From Hypoxylon rubiginosum (Eukaryota > Ascomycota > Sordariomycetes > Xylariales > Hypoxylaceae), in contig CADCXA010000034.1 of NCBI GenBank assembly GCA_902806565.1, positions 620,001 to 684,000 of the forward strand: a stretch of DNA of 64,000 nucleotides, in the 5' to 3' direction. A program made the translations under genes and the position numbers. The notes under the pieces were generated by a model. It was given only the letters and a program-made list of their open reading frames with translations. It was not told the DNA's origin and searched no databases. Below are positions 59,101 through 64,000 of the stretch, one piece after another. The stretch's first letter is position 1. The number at the start of each line of letters is the position of its first letter.

Positions 59101-62100
59101 TAACCTTCGACACAAATGGAAACGAACGCGAGGCTCGGACATTACACTCAATGACCTTGATATCATTGTCCTTTGCGATGAATTGAATGTTAAATGGTCC
59201 AGTAACATTGAGCTTGGCGCCAATTTTTCGTGTAGCTTCTACTATGCGCTGGATTGTGGTTGGTTCAAGGTCCTGCGGAGGTAGGATGAGAGTCGCATCA
59301 CCAGAGTGAACACCAGCATTCTCAACATGCTCCGATATGAAGTGACCGATGACAGTTCCGTCTTTTGCAACGGCGTCCATTTCGATTTCCTTGGCGTTCT
59401 CGATATACTTCGTAATCACCACAGGGTGTTCACGCGAAACCTCGGCAGCCTGCTGTAGGTACAATGCAAGATCCGCCTCTGAATACACGGTATTCATAGC
59501 AGCACCTGACAAGACATATGATGGTCGAACTAGCACAGGGTACGAAACCTTCTGGCAGAAACTTCTGGCATCTTCAAAGCTTGTAAGCTCCTTCCACGTA
59601 GGCTGGTCAACGGCTATTTCATCGAGCATTCGCGAGAACTTGTAGCGATTCTCTGCTCTATCGATCATCTCCGGCGACGTTCCAAGGACCTTAACACCGG
59701 AACGGAGCAGGGGCAAGGCGATATTATTAGGAGTTTGACCACCCATGGCGCCCAAAACACCACTGGCTGATTCCATCTGATAAATATCAAGAATAGTCTC
59801 CAAGTTGATATTCTCAAAGTACAGACGATCTGCTTCATCATAATCTGTGCTTACGGTTTCCGGATTATAATTGACCATGATGGTCTTGAAACCAGATTCC
59901 CGAAGGGTACGAATGGCCCGGACGGAACACCAGTCGAATTCGACCGAGGAACCAATACGATAGACACCTGATCCAAGAACCATGACACCATGATCATTGA
60001 AAGCGATATCGTGTGTCGAAGCGTTGTATGTGAGGTAAAGATAGTTGGTATACGCGGGAAACTCAGCAGCAACGGTATCGATCTGTTTAACGTACGGGGT
60101 GATGCCGGCTTCGAGTCTCATGCGTCTCACTGCCAGCTCGTTGGAATCCCAGAACTTCGCGAGCTGGCGATCGCTGAAACCAAGTTGCTTGCCCTGCAGG
60201 ACTAGGTCGGGACGGTTAGAGATTTGGCTGGTGTTGTACTTGGACATGTCTTTGCTAAATTGACTTAAGCCCATCAATCTGTGTAGGAACCATTTGTCAA
60301 TCTTGGTGAGTTCCCAGATTCTCTCCACTGAATATCCGGAGGCCATTGCATTTGCAATGGCGAAGAGACGCTGGTCGGATGGGGTTTGTAGCTCGTCGTC
60401 GATTGACATGAGGGCCTTGGTTTCACCAAATCCGAGGTTATGGAAGTCAATAGCTCGAATCGCTTTTTGGATGGCTTCCTCAAACGTTCTTCCGATACTC
60501 ATCACTTCGCCAACACTCTTCATTGACGAGCCGAGCTGCGTGGATACTCTTGTAAACTTCTTGAGATCCCATCGGGGCATCTTAACGACGACGTAATCTA
60601 GAGACGGCTCGAAACAGGCACATGTGACCTTCGTAACCGTGTTCTTGATTTCCTTCAACGGAATGCCAAGACCTAGTTTCGCAGCGATGAAGGCAAGGGG
60701 ATAGCCAGTGGCTTTGGACGCTAGCGCGGATGATCGAGAAAGCCTGGCATTGACTTCGATGATGCAGTACTCCTTCGAAAATGGATTCAAGGCATACTGG
60801 ATGTTACACTCTCCAACTACACCTAAGTGGCGGATAACGTTGACCGCAGTCGTCCGTAGCATATTGTAGTCATCGTCAGATAACGTCTGAGATGGCGCTA
60901 CAACGATGGAATCACCCGTATGGATGCCGAGAGGGTCGAAGTTTTCCATGTTGCAGACAGTGATGCAATTATCTTGAGCATCCCGTACAACCTCGTATTC
61001 GATCTCTTTCCAGCCTTTCATACTTCGCTCAATCAGGACCTGTGGGCTTGCCGCCAGAGCCTTGTTGCAGAGGTCCAAGAGTTCGGCCTCGTTATTGGCG
61101 AAACCACTTCCCAGTCCGCCTAAAGCATACGCAGCTCTGACAATAACTGGGAAGCCGATACCCTGCACGACACGCATAGCTTCGTCGACGCTGCTTGCAG
61201 AAGCGGACTTGGCGCATTTTTCGCCAATCGAGTCCATGCTACGGGCAAACAGCTCCCGATCCTCTGTTGTGATAATGGTATCAATGGGAGTACCCAGCAC
61301 CTTGACACCAAGCTCTTCAAACTCGTCCTTGAGTTGAATACCGACCTGTAAAGCGGTCTGACCGCCGAACGTGACGTAGATTGCATCCGGTCGCTCGTGG
61401 ACAATGACCTTGCGCACGAACTCAGCTGTAACCGGAAGGAAATAGACCTTGTCTGCTAAGCCCTTCGAGGTTTGAATTGTCGCAATATTGGGGTTGATCA
61501 GCACAGTGTAGATGCCTTCCTCTTTCAACGCCTTGATAGCTTGACTGCCTGAATAGTCAAATTCGCCTGCTTGCCCGATGCTGAGGCCACCACTTCCGAG
61601 AACAAGGATCTTCTTAACACTGACACGCGGGTGTAGTAATTCATTTTCTTCCGCAGTGCCACCAGGGAACCTGACTGGAGCGTCGAGAAGACTGGGGTTC
61701 TGGACACAGTTGACAATAGTATGAATGAAGACATCAAAAAGGAACTCGGTGTCCCTCGGGCCAGGCGTGCTCTCCGGGTGGAACTGCACGCTGAAATACG
61801 GTTTGTTAGCGTGCATGATACCCTCATTACTGCCGTCGTTGGCGTTCACAAATAACTCTTTCCACTCCTCTGACAGCGTGCCAGCGTCGACCGCAAAACC
61901 GTGGTTTTGCGAAGTAATATGACACTTCCCGGTTACCATGCTTGTACAGGGGATGTTATGTCCTCGATTACCAAACTTCATTTTGACAGTTTTCGCGCCA
62001 GCTGCTTGGGCGAGCAGCTGGTGGCCGAGACAGATGCCGAAAACCGGGGTTTTATTGGCCTTCATTGCTTTGGCAATATGCTCTACGGGTTCGTGCATGA

Positions 62101-63024
62101 CGGCCGGATCGCCGGGTCCGTTTGAGATAAAAAGTCCATCATACTCGTCTCCAGCACCACTAGAGAAGTCATAGTTCCACGGGCACACAAGGACTTCGAC
62201 GCCTCTGTTCAAAAAACATCTGAGTTGGTTGTTTTTCATACCAACGTCTAGGCAGAGCACTCGAAGAGGGCGTCCAGAGGGGTGCTTCAACGCCGATGAT
62301 GGGGGCGGCTTATAAAGCTGAGGTTGTTTAATGGAGACTGCAAACCGATGAGCCTACAATCATCGGTATTTTTGCCCCTAGAAGTGTACTCACCTTCTGC
62401 CACGAGGTTCTTCGTGTTAGGATTGACCCAGTCAATTGTATCGAAGTGCGGCTTCCAGTCCTTCTTCATGTGATGGCTTGCAGTGCCATTGGCACCATTT
62501 GTTGTACCATTTAACAAGCCTTGCTTTTGCAACATCATTCGGCCTAGCATACTGCCCTCTTGTCGGATACGCTCCGTCAGGGCCCTTGTGTCGACGCCGT
62601 ACATGGCGGGGACGCCTTGTTCTTTCAACCATGTTCCCAGAGAGGATGTCGCGAGGTAGTGGGAAAACTCTTCGCCGGCGTAAGAAGATACGACGAGACC
62701 GGCGATGTGGATCTGGGACGATTCGAAATGTGCGGGGCGGTCGAGAAGCAGTTCGTCCATGGTCTCTCGAGAAGGTACGCCATAATTGCCCACGAGAGGG
62801 AATGTGATTACGAGGATCTGTCCGCGGTACGAAGGGTCTGTTACCGACTCTGGGTATCCTACCATGCCAGTCTGGAAGACTAGTTCTCCGGCGATGCTCT
62901 TTTTAGCACCAAAACTGTAGCCTTGATAGGATGAATGGTCCTGGAGATCGAGGCACATGAGGCCTTCATCCTCCGAGTTCACTAGCTGCGCAGAGGCAGG
63001 CTGATAATCGATAGGTGCCGCCAT
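56163..63024 (-). CDS. URA2: carbamoyl-phosphate synthase / aspartate transcarbamoylase (fused)
   Basis: Fused enzyme for the first two steps of de novo pyrimidine synthesis, cytosolic and usually UTP-feedback regulated. Three exons on the minus strand: 63024-62394, 62337-56279 and 56219-56163, giving 2248 residues. The order is glutamine amidotransferase (nucleophile near Cys313 in GICLGHQ; HPE near 397-399), two CPSase halves (each with an LGSG...IG nucleotide motif, near 454 and 995), an inactive dihydroorotase-like segment (from about 1520) and aspartate transcarbamoylase (from about 1948; STRT near 1995, HPTQ near 2076). The dihydroorotase metal site is lost: the position of the usual HxH reads [13 protein letters not shown], as in other fungal members. 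The last exon was found by family homology: the end of exon 2, HRAAYFRQ, continues as [18 protein letters not shown] after a 59-nt intron with a CTAAC branch point; a stop reached without splicing would truncate the domain. Neurospora pyr-3 and Aspergillus pyrABCN are homologues. Confidence 0.97.
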
Positions 63025-64000
63025 GTTGAAGTGTGCTCGTTACGAGCTCGCGGGGTTGTCTAACCTAAACTCGACGAGGCTTTTTGAGAAATGGAGAGGG
63101 AGGAATGACGAGCTCTGAATAGAAGCAGCAGTTAGGAAGCTCACGAGTAGAGCTTGCCAAGGCCGCAAAGCAGTAGTCAAATCAGAATATCATAGCGTCA
63201 TAAGGTAAAAATGACAACCTTAGAATCGCACAAGAATTGTCCCTGCTAGATTTCGAGTGGTGAAGCTGAGAAGGAAATTTTTGCCTTGACCGAGAAAATA
63301 TCCATATGAAATAAATTTTTTTGAAATTTTTTTTTCTATGTTCGTCTCTTCTTTTCGTACTACTACAAGCTCCCGCTTCGTGTGGCTTGAAAGTTACCAA
63401 TTACAATGCAGTACGACGTAAGAAGCCCACATTGACATCTTGCGGGGTCCAATGGAACAGGGCTATCGAGAATCAAGCACTAGTAGACCAGGGTCTAGGC
63501 TATAAACATGGGAAAATCTTACTTTTTGCGGTGGCCCATGCAACCTAAAATCGATTTGTTACAGATTCTCAAGTACTGTGTACAAAAATAAACTCACCTA
63601 CTTTTCTTAAAGGGGCAGAAGGTATCATTGAAAAGGAACCTCCAAACCTCCAAACTTTGGTACGTCTAAGAGCATGTAGTGTTACTTGCACTTGATGACG
63701 GATTTTCAGAAGACTTGAAATTTCGCCTCAACGTCACTAAAACCGCGGTCAAATACTTGGTAGGTAGCTCCACGTTGTAACGTCAGGGCTCCTCTCTCCA
63801 ACGGCATTTTTTACTATATGTATATGTAAAAAATGATAACCCGAATGATGACCGAGAGGGCTAACGAGAGACATTTTTAACCGCCAACTTCGATTTCGCC
63901 CATCTGCGGAATTCTTGGCTATCAGTATGCTCAGTATTTTGTCGGTAATACGGAGATGAGTTGTTCTCAGGGTCGAGAAGTGCCTGTAAGACCACCCCTT
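63025..64000. other. URA2 upstream region to window edge
   Basis: This is the presumed promoter and leader of URA2, followed by noncoding DNA. I saw no supported gene, and the window ends here. Confidence 0.6.

Noticed and set aside
1..64000. Search for tRNA, 5S rRNA, CRISPR and intact transposons
   Set aside because: I found no A-box/B-box pair, no 5S signature, no regularly spaced repeats and no transposase or reverse-transcriptase motif; absence by eye is not proof.

Overview
The window is nuclear DNA of a filamentous ascomycete (Pezizomycotina), most likely a Sordariomycete. This rests on the gene set (TOP2, reticulon, Spc24, Fis1, a fused CPSase-ATCase, a Zn2Cys6 regulator), on short introns of about 50-90 nt with GTANGT donors and CTAAC/CTGAC branch points, and on widely spaced genes. 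The class is my inference; no species can be named. Gene models were spliced by hand and checked for frame continuity and family sequence.

Layout. 1-3.5 kb: no gene seen. 3.5-8.8 kb (+): DNA topoisomerase II. 10.7-12.1 kb (-): reticulon. 14.1-17.4 kb (-): TBC-domain Rab GAP with a coiled-coil tail. 19.7-21.4 kb (-): SS18/SSXT-like protein, probably a SWI/SNF subunit. 23.5-24.8 kb (-): TatD-family metal-dependent hydrolase. 26.3-27.1 kb (+): fungal membrane protein of unknown function. 27.5-28.2 kb (-) and 28.8-29.5 kb (+): kinetochore Spc24 and mitochondrial fission factor Fis1, sharing one divergent promoter. 31.0-32.6 kb (+): RING-H2 ubiquitin ligase with an N-terminal zinc ribbon. 34.0-35.4 kb (-): two very small genes sharing a PRSxPIPIP motif. 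35.4-41.7 kb: gene desert. 41.7-44.7 kb (+): seven-exon Zn2Cys6 transcription factor with a GC-AG intron. 48.3-49.5 kb (-): unknown 403-residue protein. 49.5-54.5 kb: desert containing an almost pure A/T island. 54.5-55.4 kb (-): GC-rich gene for an FMN-binding pyridoxamine-oxidase-like protein. 56.2-63.0 kb (-): the URA2-type pyrimidine enzyme.

Most genes are unrelated housekeeping loci (chromosome topology, chromosome segregation, ER shape, vesicle traffic, organelle division, pyrimidine synthesis). I see no metabolite cluster, intact transposon, CRISPR array, tRNA or rRNA.

The observations most worth following are: the pair of PRSxPIPIP microgenes; a TOP2 5' end where retaining intron 1 would add an acid-free, mitochondrial-presequence-like extension; the palindrome TACCTAGGTA, found nine times and only between genes; the 4% GC island 0.9 kb from a roughly 70-80% GC gene; and the GC-AG intron that splits the zinc-cluster codons.
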